DNA from: Verrucomicrobiota bacterium
Lineage (GTDB): Bacteria > Verrucomicrobiota > Verrucomicrobiia > Limisphaerales > Fontisphaeraceae
Length of the DNA: 32,248 nt
Assembly (NCBI GenBank): GCA_037139415.1
Contig: JBAXGN010000085.1
Coordinates: 1 to 32,248, forward strand
Direction: 5' to 3'
Each line of letters begins with the position of its first letter. The first letter of the stretch is position 1. Shown here in pieces: positions 1 to 9,225 of the stretch. Below the pieces are notes generated by a model. It was not told where the DNA came from. It saw nothing but the letters and a program-made list of their open reading frames with translations, and made no database searches. The position numbers and the translations under genes were made by a program.

Positions 1-640
1 GTGCATTTGCTCTGCGCCGCAGGCCGGGTGAGGGGTGGTTCCCCGCTGAGCCTCCGCAACCCTTAACGCGACGGCGGCAATTCCGCAATCCGCATTCCGC
101 ATTCCGCATTCCAAAACGGCGTCGCGGCCCCTTTGTCCCACCTTGCCGCCGTACTCCAAAAATGTCGGCGCGTGCATTTGCTCTGCGCCGCAGGCCGGGT
201 GAGGGGTGGTTCCCCGCTGAGCCTCCGCAACCCTTAACGCGACGGCGGCAATTCCGCAATCCGCATTCCGCATTCCGCATTCCAAAACGGCGTCGCGGCC
301 CCTTTGTCCCACCTTGCCGCCGTACTCCAAAAATGTCGGCGCGTACATTTGCTCTGCGCCGCAGGCCGGGTGAGGGGTGGTTCCCCGATCAGCCTCCGCA
401 ACCCTTAACGCGACGGCGGCAATTCCGCAATCCGCATTCCGCATTCCGCATTCCAAAACGGCGTCGCGGCCCCTTTGTCCCACCTTGCCGCCGTACTCCA
501 AAAATGTCGGCGCGTACATTTGCTCTGCGCCGCAGGCCGGGTGAGGGGTGGTTCCCCGATCAGCCTCCGCAACCCTTAACGCGACGGCGGCAATTCCGCA
601 ATCCGCAATCCGCAATCCGAATTCCGCATTCCAAAAATGG
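1..640. repeat. 171-bp tandem repeat array (about 3.7 copies, left end outside window)
   Basis: Four successive copies begin at 1, 172, 343 and 514, so the period is exactly 171 bp. The fourth copy breaks off near 640. Copies 1 and 2 share GCTGAGCC and GTGCATT where copies 3 and 4 have GATCAGCC and GTACATT, which suggests duplication of pairs or stepwise spread. Each unit contains a run of 7-bp degenerate repeats (AATCCGC, ATTCCGC) followed by a CCTTGCCGCCGTACTCC-type segment. A diverged single copy of that last part occurs again near 19075-19110. Because 171 is a multiple of 3, one frame stays open across the array, but it is low-complexity and arginine/proline rich, so I do not call it a gene. 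The array continues to the left of the window. Confidence 0.9.
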
Positions 641-718
641 GCGCGCTTTGGCCTGGCGGAGTGTTTTCCACTCTGAAAGGCGCTTGCCCTGACCGGCATA
701 TTCGCTACCTTACCGGAT

Positions 719-2278
719 ATGCAGTTGCGAATCCACCAGGGCTCCAGATGGCGCCAGGCAGTCAACGCTTCACCGGCGTTGCTGCTCTGGGTATTGCTGC
801 TGGCCATGGGCGGAACCACGGGGCGAGCGCAGGCCCAGGGGACGGATGCCGCTTTGGTGAATCAACCTTGGTTTGAGATCCGCTCCGCCGGTTTTTGGGC
901 GTATAGTTGCGGGCGCAGCCAGGAGGTGTTCAACCTCGTGGCCCGGTTGGAGCAATTCCGTTTTTGTTACGCGCAACTGGGCGGCACGCAAGCGGTCGCG
1001 GCGCCGCCGATCACAGTGTATGCGTTTCCCAACGATGCAAGTTATGTGCCGTTCAAGCCATTATACGACGGTCGCCCCGCCAATATCAGCGGTTGTTTCA
1101 TGCGGCGTCCAGAGGGGATCATGATTGCATTGAGCCTGAGTCGCACGGATGCGGGCACGCTGCAGACGATGTATCACGAGTACACGCATTTCCTATTGCG
1201 GAACAACCAGCGGTTCTGGCCAATGTGGCTGAAAGAGGGCATGGCGGATTTGTATTCCACGCTGGCGGTCAGCGGTGGAACGGTATCCATCGGCTTGCCG
1301 TCCGGCCCGCGCCTGTACACGCTGGCGCATCAGGAACTAATGCCGTTGCATCAGTTGCTGTCCGTGACCCATGAGTCGCCCGCGTATAATGAGCGGGATC
1401 AGCAGGGTATTTTTTACGCGCAGTCATGGTTGCTGGCGCATTACCTGGCGGTGGCGAACACGCCGCACCACGACCAGTTCCCGCAATACACGCGGCTGCT
1501 GCGCACCGGCATGGGGCCGGTACCGGCGTTCACCAGCGCATTCAAAACATCCCTGCCAGCCATGGAACGGGAGTTGCGCGGCTATCTTGCCCGCAGCAAG
1601 TTTGAGCCAGCCACGATCAGGACCTCGACCCAACTGGCAGCGCTACAAGCGGTGATCACCCGCAAGCTGACGCCTGGCGAGACGGCGTTCATGCTGGGGA
1701 AGCTGTTGCTGCAAACCGGGCGGGACAACGATGCCGGGCGTTATTTTGAGATGGCGAAACGGCTGCAACCCAACGCGCCCTACGGGTATGAAGGACTGGG
1801 GATGCTGGCGGGGGAGCGGGAAAATTCGCGCCTGGCGGTGCAGCAGTTGGAGCAGGCCGTGCAATTGGGCGCCAGGAATTATTCGGTGTATTACCAACTG
1901 GGTCACCACCGGTTGTTTCGCACAGAAGGGGCGGGCGGAACGTTCCAGCGTCTGCCGCCGGAACAGGCGCAGGAAATCCGCAGTTGCCTGGAGAAGTCCA
2001 TCCAGATGATGCCGTCGTTTGCCCGCTCGCAGTATTTCCTCGGTTTTTTGGAGTTAATCCAGGAGGACGACCTGGCAGCGGCGGAACGGCATCTGCAAGC
2101 CGCCATGCAACTGGAGCCGGACGTGAATGGGTACGCGCTGACGCTTGCCCAAGTTCAAATCGCGCGCCAACAATTCACGGCGGCGCGCGAATTATTGCAG
2201 GAACTGACGCGCACGGCCACGGATGATCATCACAAGACCAGGGCGGCGGCGCTGCTGGCCAAAATCGCGAAGGAATAG
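719..2278 (+). CDS. Exported peptidase-MA-like (DUF1570-type) zinc metalloprotease with TPR repeats
   Basis: 519 residues. The N-terminus has a basic stretch, a hydrophobic core (about residues 19-32) and an AQA-Q cleavage-like site near 38-40, so export is likely. Residues H153-E154-x-x-H157 form the HEXXH zinc motif, and E173 in a KEGMAD context is the likely third zinc ligand, as in gluzincins of the peptidase MA-like group. The second half (about 310-519) is helical and contains TPR-like repeats. It probably cleaves or scaffolds proteins in the periplasm; no substrate can be inferred. The downstream M36 protease gene starts 4 nt after this stop, so the two are probably co-transcribed. ATG 719 is chosen because it gives a plausible signal peptide; its ribosome binding site is weak. 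Confidence 0.8.
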   Translation: MQLRIHQGSRWRQAVNASPALLLWVLLLAMGGTTGRAQAQGTDAALVNQPWFEIRSAGFWAYSCGRSQEVFNLVARLEQFRFCYAQLGGTQAVAAPPITVYAFPNDASYVPFKPLYDGRPANISGCFMRRPEGIMIALSLSRTDAGTLQTMYHEYTHFLLRNNQRFWPMWLKEGMADLYSTLAVSGGTVSIGLPSGPRLYTLAHQELMPLHQLLSVTHESPAYNERDQQGIFYAQSWLLAHYLAVANTPHHDQFPQYTRLLRTGMGPVPAFTSAFKTSLPAMERELRGYLARSKFEPATIRTSTQLAALQAVITRKLTPGETAFMLGKLLLQTGRDNDAGRYFEMAKRLQPNAPYGYEGLGMLAGERENSRLAVQQLEQAVQLGARNYSVYYQLGHHRLFRTEGAGGTFQRLPPEQAQEIRSCLEKSIQMMPSFARSQYFLGFLELIQEDDLAAAERHLQAAMQLEPDVNGYALTLAQVQIARQQFTAARELLQELTRTATDDHHKTRAAALLAKIAKE

Positions 2279-2282
2279 CGCA

Positions 2283-5200
2283 TTGCGAAAGGTCTTTTGC
2301 ATTCTTAGTGTCCTGCTGATCGGGGTTTGGCCCTCGGTGGTTTTGGGTTTTCGCGCGCCCGAGCGTGAACCATTACCCAACTTGGACTCGCGTCCGCAAC
2401 CGAAGGGGGGAGCCGCGGGTGTTCCGGCGAACCAGGTCGCCGCAGTGGCCCGGTTGCAAGCCGCCGTTCCCGGTACGCGCGTGGATTTCGATCCGTTGCT
2501 CGGCACGCCCAGGTTTATCGCGGTGCCGCAAGGGTTCCTGAGCGGACCGGACGGGGTGGGGCGAGCCGTATCCAAGGCAGCCGCCGCGCCGTTCGACGTG
2601 AAGGACCCGCACCGGGCCACCAAGGCGTTTCTCCAGGAGCATTCCGCGTTGTTCGGTCATGGTCCGGAAGCTTTGAACAACGCCAAAATTCTGCGCGAGT
2701 ACACCACGCCACATAATCGGTTGCGGACGGTGGTCTGGCAGCAGCATCTCGATGGGGTACCCGTATTTGAAGCCGTGCTGGTATCGCATACGACGCATCA
2801 GAACGAACTGGCCGGCATCACGAGCCAATTCGTGCCGAACCTCGCCGGGGCGGCCAAAGGTGTCGCGGTGGATCGCGCCGCATTGCTGGCCAAACCGACG
2901 ATTACCGCCGCCCAAGCCGTGGCACTGGCGGCGGGAAGCCTGGGTGAAGATGTCGCATTGGAAGGAGTGGCCGCCTCCGGCAAGGCGGTAGCCAGTGGAG
3001 CGGAGCAACGTCAACAGTACCGCGCCCCGGGGTTGAATGGCGAAACGGAGGTCAAGTATGTGTGGCTGCCGTTGGATGCGAACACGGTGTGTTTGTGCTG
3101 GGAAGTCGTGCTGACCAGCCGGGCGCGCGGGGAAACGTTTCGCGTATTGGTGGACGCCCAGACCGGAGAGGTACGAGTACGCCACGGCCTCACGTCTTAT
3201 TATAGCGACGCGGCATTCCGGGTGTACACCAGTGACAGCCCCTCGCCCTTTTCTCCGGCGTATCCCGCCCCCACCACCAACCAACCGCCGTTGGTGGCGC
3301 GCGTGCTGGTGGTCACCAACGCGCTGAATACGAACAGTTCGCCCGCCGGCTGGATCAGCGATGGCGGCAATGAAACCCTGGGCAACAATGTGGACGCGCA
3401 TCTCGACCGCGACGGCAATGACCTGCCGGATTTGCCGCGCCCCCAGGGTTCGCCGGCGCGGGTGTTTGATTTCCCGCTGGACCTGGCGCAATCACCCACC
3501 AATTCCGGGGCGGCGGCGGTGGTGCAATTATTTTACTGGTGCAACTGGATGCACGATAAGTTGTACGAGCTGGGGTTCACCGAGGCGGCGGGCAATTTCC
3601 AGACCGACAATTTTGGCCGGGGCGGCCAGGGCAACGACGCCGTGCTGGCGGATGCGCAGGACGGCAGCGGCTTTAACAACGCCAATATGTCCGTGAACAC
3701 GGACGGCACGCCACCCCGAATGCAGATGTACCTGTTCAACGGGCCGACACCCAACCGGGATGGGGATCTGGACGCCGAAATTGTGCTGCATGAGTACACC
3801 CACGGATTGACGGGACGGCTGGTCGGCGGCGGGGTGGGGATCACCGCGTTGCAGTCCACCGGCATGGGCGAGGGCTGGTCAGATTTTTACGCATTATCCC
3901 TGTTGAGTGAGCCGGGGGATGATGTCAACGGGACGTATCCGGCGGGCGGTTATGCCACGTATTTGATGTTGGGGATGACTCAAAATTATTATTATGGCAT
4001 CCGGCGGTATCCGTACACCACCGACTTGGGAAAAAACCCGCTGACGTTTAAAGACATTGATCCCACCCAGGCCAGCCAGCATCCGGGGGTACCGCGCGGA
4101 CCGATCCCGGTGAACATTGCGAATGAGATCCATAATATGGGCGAGGTGTGGTGCGTGATGCTCTGGGAGGCGCGGGCCAACTTCATCCTCAAATACGGCC
4201 ACACCACCGGCAACCAGCGCATCCTGCAACTGGTAACTGACGGTCTGAAGCTCTCGCCCGCCAACCCCACCTACATTCAGGCACGCGATGCGATTCTGCT
4301 GGCAGATCGCATCAATAACGGGGGCACGGACCAGCGCGAGTTGTGGCAGGCATTCGCCAAGCGCGGCCTGGGGGTGGCGGCGACGGCTCCCAACACCACC
4401 ACCACGTCCGGGGTGGTGGAATCATACGAACCGCCGGATGACCTGGGCATCTCGCCCCAGACCGGATTCGTGATTTCCGGTGAAATGGGCGGACCGTTTA
4501 ACGTGACATCCCAAACGTATGGGTTATCTAATCGCAATGCCTCGACGGCCCTCACCTGGACGGCGAGTTGGAACGTGGATTGGTTGCAGATCGCACCCGC
4601 CAGCGGAACCTTGGCCCCCGGCCAGACCACCCAGATTGTGGCGACCTTGCACCCGATTGCATATCAAATGTCCCCGGGGGATTATTTTGCGACGCTCGCC
4701 ATCACCAACCAAACGTCCGGCTATTGGCACCAGCGCCAAAGCCAACTGCGGATTGGGCAGCCGGATTATTTCACCGAACTGTTTGTGAGCAACAAAGTGA
4801 ACGATCTGGCCTATCAATCGTTCTCGTTCATCCCCAATGGCTCCGCCAGTTTTTACCGGGTGTGCCGCGAACCGGCGACGGCGTATCCCACGGACCCGGC
4901 AGGCGGAACGGTGATGACCATCTACGATGACGACGCCCGGCAAATCACCCTTGGGGCCGGGCAGACGGTCGCGCTCTACAACCGGCGCACCAACGTGCTG
5001 TGGGTGGGCAGCAACGGGTATATCACCCTGAACACGGGTGATACGTCCTATGTCGGATCCATCTCCAATCACTTCCGGCTGCCGCGCATCTCGGCGTTGT
5101 TTGAAGACCTGAATCCCAGCTTGGGCGGCGCGATTTCTTATAAGCTGTTAAATGACCGGGTGGCGGTCACTTGGGATAACGTACCGAAGTGGAATACGCC

Positions 5201-7895
5201 GGGCAACACCAACCAGTTCCAAGTGGAACTATTCACCAACGGCGTCCTTCGCATCACGTACCTGCGGATGGACGCGAAGGATGGCTTGATGGGGCTTTCA
5301 GCGGGTACCGGTGTGCCTGCCAACTTCGGTGAAAGTGACCTGACCAGTTATCCCATTTGCGCCCAAGCCATGACCGTACAAGTACCGGCGAGCGCCACCG
5401 AGGGAGACGGCACTCTGGCTGGACAGGGGCAGGTGCGGATTTTTGCACCGCCCGTGGCCGATCTCGTGGTGTACCTGAATTCGAGCGACCTTGGTGAAAT
5501 TACCCTGCCCGCCACCGTGACGATTCCCGCCAGTCAAACCAACGCCCTGTTTGACATCACCATTGTGAACAACGGTCAGTTGGACGGCTCGCAAACCGTG
5601 TGGCTCACCGCCAGTGCCGCCGGTTATTACGACGCGGTAACCGCCATGGTGGTCCATGACCATGAAACAACCACCCTGCATCTGGACCTGCCCGCCACGG
5701 TTCGGGAGGGGGATGAGCCAGTCTCCGGACGTTTATGGCTGGATGCCCCGCCGGTCAAACCGGTCACTGTGAGTTTGACTTCGAGTGACCCCGCAACCCT
5801 TCAAACTCCGTCTGGCGTAGTGGTCCCCGCCGGGCAGACCAGCGCGGTATTCACGGTCTCCGCAGTGGATGACACTCTGCTGAATGGCACGCGCCTGGCC
5901 ACCGTGTCCGCGGGCGTCACCAACTGGATTCCGGCCACGGCGGTGGTGGCAATCCTGGATAATGAGCGCACCAATCTGGTGGTATTGGCACCCGCCCAGG
6001 CGCGCGAGGGCAATGGCACGCTGACCAACGCCGGGCAGGTGGTGTTTGGCGGCGTATTGACCAGCAATGTCACAGTGGGATTGAGTTCCAGCGATCTTGG
6101 CAAAGCCACCGTACCGGCCAGCATCACGGTCTTGGCAGGGCAATCCAACGCGTGGTTTAACCTCACCATCGTGGACAACACGATCCTGGATGGGCCGAAA
6201 ACCGTCACGCTCAACGCCAGCGCGGTCGGATTTGCGGCCGGGTCCGTTAGCTTCGTGGTCGCTGATAACGAATCGCCCCTGGCACCCGCCAACCCGAGCC
6301 CGCCGGATTACGGCACCAATGTGTCGCGCTTGGCCACCCTCGTCTGGGATAGCGGCGCCTTGCCGGGCGAACTGATTACCAACGCGGTCTATTGCGGTAC
6401 GAACCCATATCCGGGGGTGCCCGAATTCCTGGGATTCACCACGAACACCAGTTGGACCCTGCCCATGCTGGCGCCCGCGACCACCTATTATTGGAAGGTG
6501 ATCGGTCGTCTGGTGGGGCTGACCGAAGGGCCGGTGTGGCGCTTTACGACGCGCGGGTTGGGCCGGTTTGAGTGGAGCCCGGTCAGGGCCCCGCAATTTA
6601 CCAACACGCCGTTTACGGTAACGGTGACCGCCAAGGACGCGGATAACCTGGTGGTGACCAATTATGCGGGGAACGTGAGCCTTTCCGCCAAGGTCCAGCC
6701 TGCCACCGTGTTCCTGGATGATTTTGAGGACGCCAGCTTCGCCAGTTGGGTCAACGGCACCGGGGCCTACCTACGCGCCGTGACCAATGGCACTGCGGCC
6801 CACGGCACGAACAGCTTCACGCTCATTGGTGGCACCCAGACCACCATGGACGGCGTCACGCACACCCTCGCCAACCTGACGCCCACCCGCATTAATTTCT
6901 ACGTGCGGGCCAGTGAAACCAACAAGGCGGGCGGCTATTTCGTCGCCGGTTCAAGTGTCGGGCTGGTGGCGGCCTTCTTTGTCATGAACGAGGCGGGAAT
7001 CATGGGTATTTATGAAGATGTCAACGGGCTGCATGGGCGGCCGTATGTCGCGAATCGCTGGTACAAAATTTCGCTGGCATTGGATTGGAGCGCCAAACGG
7101 GTGGACTTTTATGTGGATGATATTTTGATTCATGCGCGGATTCCCTTCCGCAACACCGCGCTCGGGTCCCTGAACCTGATTTGGTTGAGCAACTACCACT
7201 ATACCCAGGCGTGGTGGGATGAGATTGAAATGCTGAAAGACGTCGCCAGCCCGGCGGTGACCATTACGCCCACGAACGCGCCCACCTTTTCCAACGGGTC
7301 CTGGACCGGCAACCTCGTGGTGATTTCGCCCGCCACGAACATTTGCCTGCGCGCCGATGACGGCCTGACGCATCTTGGCATCAGTAACCCGTTCGAGGTC
7401 CGCGCCCCCAGCCCACCGCAAATTGTCACGCCACCATCCGCCCAACTGGCGTTGCGGGGTGAGACGGCCCGTTTTCAAGTAAGCGCGAACGGAACCGCCC
7501 CGCTGGCGTACCAATGGTTCTTCAATACCAACCAGTTCCTGGCCAACACCTTGGATGGTGGCCTCACGTTGAGTAACCTGGGCCTGAGCCGCGCGGGTTA
7601 CTACCTGGTGGTGGTGACCAATGGAGGCGGCGCAGTGACCAGCCCGGCGGCTCCCCTCACTGTGCTGTATCGCCTGGATAAACCGCAGTTCCCAGCCGGT
7701 ACGACCGGCCTGCAATTGCCGATCCTCGCCGAACCCGGCTGGGCCTATTGGCTGGAAGCGAGCCCCAGCCTGAATACTGGAGCTTGGACGTACCTGACGG
7801 GCGTCACCAATACCAATGGCGTGCAATTTCTGCGCGATGCCACCGCCACGAACCGTTACCGATTCTATCGCCTGGGCACGGTGCCAGCACTGTAA
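2283..7895 (+). CDS. Secreted M36 (fungalysin-like) metalloprotease, multidomain, 1870 aa
   Basis: The frame is open from ATG 2223, but TTG 2283 is the better start. AAGGA at 2270-2274 sits 8 nt upstream, and translation from there opens directly with a signal peptide (MRKVFCILSVLLIGVWPSVV). The order is: propeptide of FTP/PepSY type (about residues 40-300); M36 catalytic domain with H503-E504-Y-T-H507-G and, downstream, E530 in GEGWSD as the third zinc ligand; a BACON/Ig-like segment (about 735-830); three Calx-beta-like repeats (about 1030-1330), each with an EG-xG near its start and ending in a V-x-D-N/H-E turn; a fibronectin III-like domain (about 1335-1425); a LamG-like concanavalin fold (about 1475-1655); an Ig domain (about 1705-1795); and a C-terminal tail ending in a FYRL motif common in large verrucomicrobial secreted proteins. 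Family fungalysins are about 600-650 residues, so about 1200 residues are added adhesive modules. It probably acts outside the cell on proteins or at the cell surface. Confidence 0.88.
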   Translation: MRKVFCILSVLLIGVWPSVVLGFRAPEREPLPNLDSRPQPKGGAAGVPANQVAAVARLQAAVPGTRVDFDPLLGTPRFIAVPQGFLSGPDGVGRAVSKAAAAPFDVKDPHRATKAFLQEHSALFGHGPEALNNAKILREYTTPHNRLRTVVWQQHLDGVPVFEAVLVSHTTHQNELAGITSQFVPNLAGAAKGVAVDRAALLAKPTITAAQAVALAAGSLGEDVALEGVAASGKAVASGAEQRQQYRAPGLNGETEVKYVWLPLDANTVCLCWEVVLTSRARGETFRVLVDAQTGEVRVRHGLTSYYSDAAFRVYTSDSPSPFSPAYPAPTTNQPPLVARVLVVTNALNTNSSPAGWISDGGNETLGNNVDAHLDRDGNDLPDLPRPQGSPARVFDFPLDLAQSPTNSGAAAVVQLFYWCNWMHDKLYELGFTEAAGNFQTDNFGRGGQGNDAVLADAQDGSGFNNANMSVNTDGTPPRMQMYLFNGPTPNRDGDLDAEIVLHEYTHGLTGRLVGGGVGITALQSTGMGEGWSDFYALSLLSEPGDDVNGTYPAGGYATYLMLGMTQNYYYGIRRYPYTTDLGKNPLTFKDIDPTQASQHPGVPRGPIPVNIANEIHNMGEVWCVMLWEARANFILKYGHTTGNQRILQLVTDGLKLSPANPTYIQARDAILLADRINNGGTDQRELWQAFAKRGLGVAATAPNTTTTSGVVESYEPPDDLGISPQTGFVISGEMGGPFNVTSQTYGLSNRNASTALTWTASWNVDWLQIAPASGTLAPGQTTQIVATLHPIAYQMSPGDYFATLAITNQTSGYWHQRQSQLRIGQPDYFTELFVSNKVNDLAYQSFSFIPNGSASFYRVCREPATAYPTDPAGGTVMTIYDDDARQITLGAGQTVALYNRRTNVLWVGSNGYITLNTGDTSYVGSISNHFRLPRISALFEDLNPSLGGAISYKLLNDRVAVTWDNVPKWNTPGNTNQFQVELFTNGVLRITYLRMDAKDGLMGLSAGTGVPANFGESDLTSYPICAQAMTVQVPASATEGDGTLAGQGQVRIFAPPVADLVVYLNSSDLGEITLPATVTIPASQTNALFDITIVNNGQLDGSQTVWLTASAAGYYDAVTAMVVHDHETTTLHLDLPATVREGDEPVSGRLWLDAPPVKPVTVSLTSSDPATLQTPSGVVVPAGQTSAVFTVSAVDDTLLNGTRLATVSAGVTNWIPATAVVAILDNERTNLVVLAPAQAREGNGTLTNAGQVVFGGVLTSNVTVGLSSSDLGKATVPASITVLAGQSNAWFNLTIVDNTILDGPKTVTLNASAVGFAAGSVSFVVADNESPLAPANPSPPDYGTNVSRLATLVWDSGALPGELITNAVYCGTNPYPGVPEFLGFTTNTSWTLPMLAPATTYYWKVIGRLVGLTEGPVWRFTTRGLGRFEWSPVRAPQFTNTPFTVTVTAKDADNLVVTNYAGNVSLSAKVQPATVFLDDFEDASFASWVNGTGAYLRAVTNGTAAHGTNSFTLIGGTQTTMDGVTHTLANLTPTRINFYVRASETNKAGGYFVAGSSVGLVAAFFVMNEAGIMGIYEDVNGLHGRPYVANRWYKISLALDWSAKRVDFYVDDILIHARIPFRNTALGSLNLIWLSNYHYTQAWWDEIEMLKDVASPAVTITPTNAPTFSNGSWTGNLVVISPATNICLRADDGLTHLGISNPFEVRAPSPPQIVTPPSAQLALRGETARFQVSANGTAPLAYQWFFNTNQFLANTLDGGLTLSNLGLSRAGYYLVVVTNGGGAVTSPAAPLTVLYRLDKPQFPAGTTGLQLPILAEPGWAYWLEASPSLNTGAWTYLTGVTNTNGVQFLRDATATNRYRFYRLGTVPAL

Positions 7896-7922
7896 AGAAA
7901 CGCCGCTTAGGTTGACGCCAAA

Positions 7923-8032
7923 GGAGCGCGGGCCTCCGGCCCGCGTGGCTTTGACTGCTTTAGCCGCACACAGCGAGGAGTGAATCACCGGAGCTACTCC
8001 CGCGCCCCCAGCGGACCGGAGGTCCGCGCTCC
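7923..8032. repeat. REPIN-like element with inverted GC-rich ends
   Basis: About 110 bp bounded by GGAGCGCGG at the left and its reverse complement CCGCGCTCC at the right. Each end is itself a small GC hairpin (GCGGGCCTCCGGCCCGC on the left, GCGGACCGGAGGTCCGC on the right). A second element with the same ends but a different middle lies at 10102-10214. Paired inverted short palindromes around a variable spacer are the layout of REP doublets (REPINs/BIMEs). It sits just after the M36 gene. Confidence 0.7.
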
Positions 8033-8320
8033 ATACGGTTGAATATTGCGAGTGGATTGGGAGACCTCAGGCACCTACCCTTTCACGGGTGGCACCGCCT
8101 AAAGGCGTGATTTTCACGCATGACGCGTGAAAATTTTCACACATACATAAACAGGGCCATGAAGAGACGCCGGATGAATAAAATTTTCTATCAGCTTGGA
8201 CTAATTTGGCGCTGGATGGCTAGTTGGCATTCATTTTGCTGTGTAAAACTCGGCTGAGCGGAAACGGGTAGTGAAGAACGAGTCCGCCAGGAAGAAACCG
8301 AAACGTAACATTTTAACAAT
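8033..8320. promoter_or_regulatory. Intergenic region with nested palindromes (8107-8140) upstream of prepilin-like gene
   Basis: No gene is seen here. The stretch 8107-8140 carries GTGATTTTCAC followed by the perfect 14-bp palindrome GTGAAAATTTTCAC (8127-8140). It also carries an overlapping hairpin, TTTTCACGC/GCGTGAAAA (8111-8119 and 8125-8133), followed by TTTT. The palindromes could be a repressor/activator operator for the gene at 8321, or the hairpin could be a weak terminator for the M36 transcript about 215 bp upstream. I cannot choose between these from sequence alone. The rest of the interval shows nothing clear. Confidence 0.4.
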
Positions 8321-9064
8321 ATGAAAAACATGAAAAAAGCCAAATTCGGGGCCTTCACTCTAATCGAGTTGTTGGTCGTAATCGCCATCATCGCCATTCT
8401 GGCCGGGCTGCTCCTGCCCGCGCTGGCCAAGGCCAAAGCCAAAGCACAACGCATCAACTGCGTCAACAACCTGAAGCAGATTGGTTTGGGCTTCCGTATG
8501 TGGTCCAACGACAACCAGGATAAATTCCCCTGGAAGGTCAATGCGGTGGATGGCGGTGGTGTAGTTGGTAATAATTTACCTTTTACCGATAGAAATACCA
8601 ATGTACTGGTCCAATATTACGTTGCCCGCAACGAAATCGGTTCCCCCAAAGTATTATTTTGCCCGAGCGACCCGGCGGGAGCTGTGAATGCCGACTGGAA
8701 TAATTGGAATCCGCTCAACCCTGGTGGGATGACCCCAACTGGTTCAAATGGCACCAGCTATGCCATCTGCAGAGAGTCCAACGAAACGTATCCGCAAGTT
8801 CCGCTGGTGAGTGACCGCAACTTGAATCGGAGGTATTGGGACGGCTATAACTCCGGGGCTAACCAATTCCAAGCCGTTCCCGCCACGTCCAATCTCTGGA
8901 GTTCGACGACGCATAGTTTTGCCGGTAACATGGGTTTGTCTGACGGCAGCGTGCAGCAGCTCTCCGGTTCCAATCTCCGTAAACAATTGCTTTCCTGCTG
9001 GGCTTACGGCGGTGGCCCAATTGCCAACAACGTAGCTTTAGGTATTTACGTCTCCAAGCCCTGA
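8321..9064 (+). CDS. Prepilin-like protein, N-terminal methylation domain, H-X9-DG type
   Basis: 247 residues. The N-terminus has a short basic leader followed by [16 protein letters not shown] (residues 12-27), the type IV prepilin cleavage/methylation signal. Glu16 is at the +5 position and the -1 residue is Ala11 instead of the usual Gly. The C-terminal half carries H198-x9-D208-G209, the signature of the large H-X9-DG protein family abundant in Verrucomicrobiota and Planctomycetota. These are pseudopilin-like surface or type II secretion-related proteins of unclear role. It is a tandem paralogue of the next gene. ATG 8321 gives [12 protein letters not shown] 8330 is also possible, and neither has a clear ribosome binding site. 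A strong terminator follows the stop. Confidence 0.88.
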   Translation: MKNMKKAKFGAFTLIELLVVIAIIAILAGLLLPALAKAKAKAQRINCVNNLKQIGLGFRMWSNDNQDKFPWKVNAVDGGGVVGNNLPFTDRNTNVLVQYYVARNEIGSPKVLFCPSDPAGAVNADWNNWNPLNPGGMTPTGSNGTSYAICRESNETYPQVPLVSDRNLNRRYWDGYNSGANQFQAVPATSNLWSSTTHSFAGNMGLSDGSVQQLSGSNLRKQLLSCWAYGGGPIANNVALGIYVSKP

Positions 9065-9086
9065 TTAGTTCCATATCGTTTTTCAA

Positions 9087-9117
9087 AAGGGCACCCTTCG
9101 GGGTGCCCTTTTTTATT
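9087..9117 (+). terminator. Rho-independent terminator after prepilin-like gene
   Basis: A perfect 10-bp stem AAGGGCACCC/GGGTGCCCTT with a TTCG tetraloop (9087-9110) is followed by TTTTATTT. It lies 22 nt after the stop of the gene ending at 9064. Confidence 0.93.
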
Positions 9118-9225
9118 TAACGGGCAACCCTTGGATGGCAAATATCCCCCCAGACAAAGAAATCGAAAAATGGTATTGCTAATCTGGTGCAGCAACCTAT
9201 TGTCATGGCATAGCAACTATTGCAC

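Noticed and set aside
1-640. Tandem repeats considered as a CRISPR array
   Set aside because: Units of 171 bp are repeated whole, with no short repeat alternating with unique spacers, and no cas genes are in the window.
162-692. Open frame of 176 residues across the 171-bp repeats
   Set aside because: It exists because the repeat period is a multiple of 3. The product is low-complexity Arg/Pro-rich with no recognisable domain, start signal or family.
2223-2282. ATG 2223 as start of the M36 protease
   Set aside because: It would overlap the previous gene by 56 nt and put a charged 20-residue stretch before the signal peptide, whereas TTG 2283 has AAGGA 8 nt upstream.
2373-3491. 372-residue open frame on the minus strand
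   Set aside because: Antisense to the propeptide region of the M36 protease, Arg/His/Gln-rich, no motif.
6951-7988. 345-residue open frame on the minus strand
   Set aside because: Antisense to the C-terminal Ig-like modules of the M36 protein; no recognisable domain.
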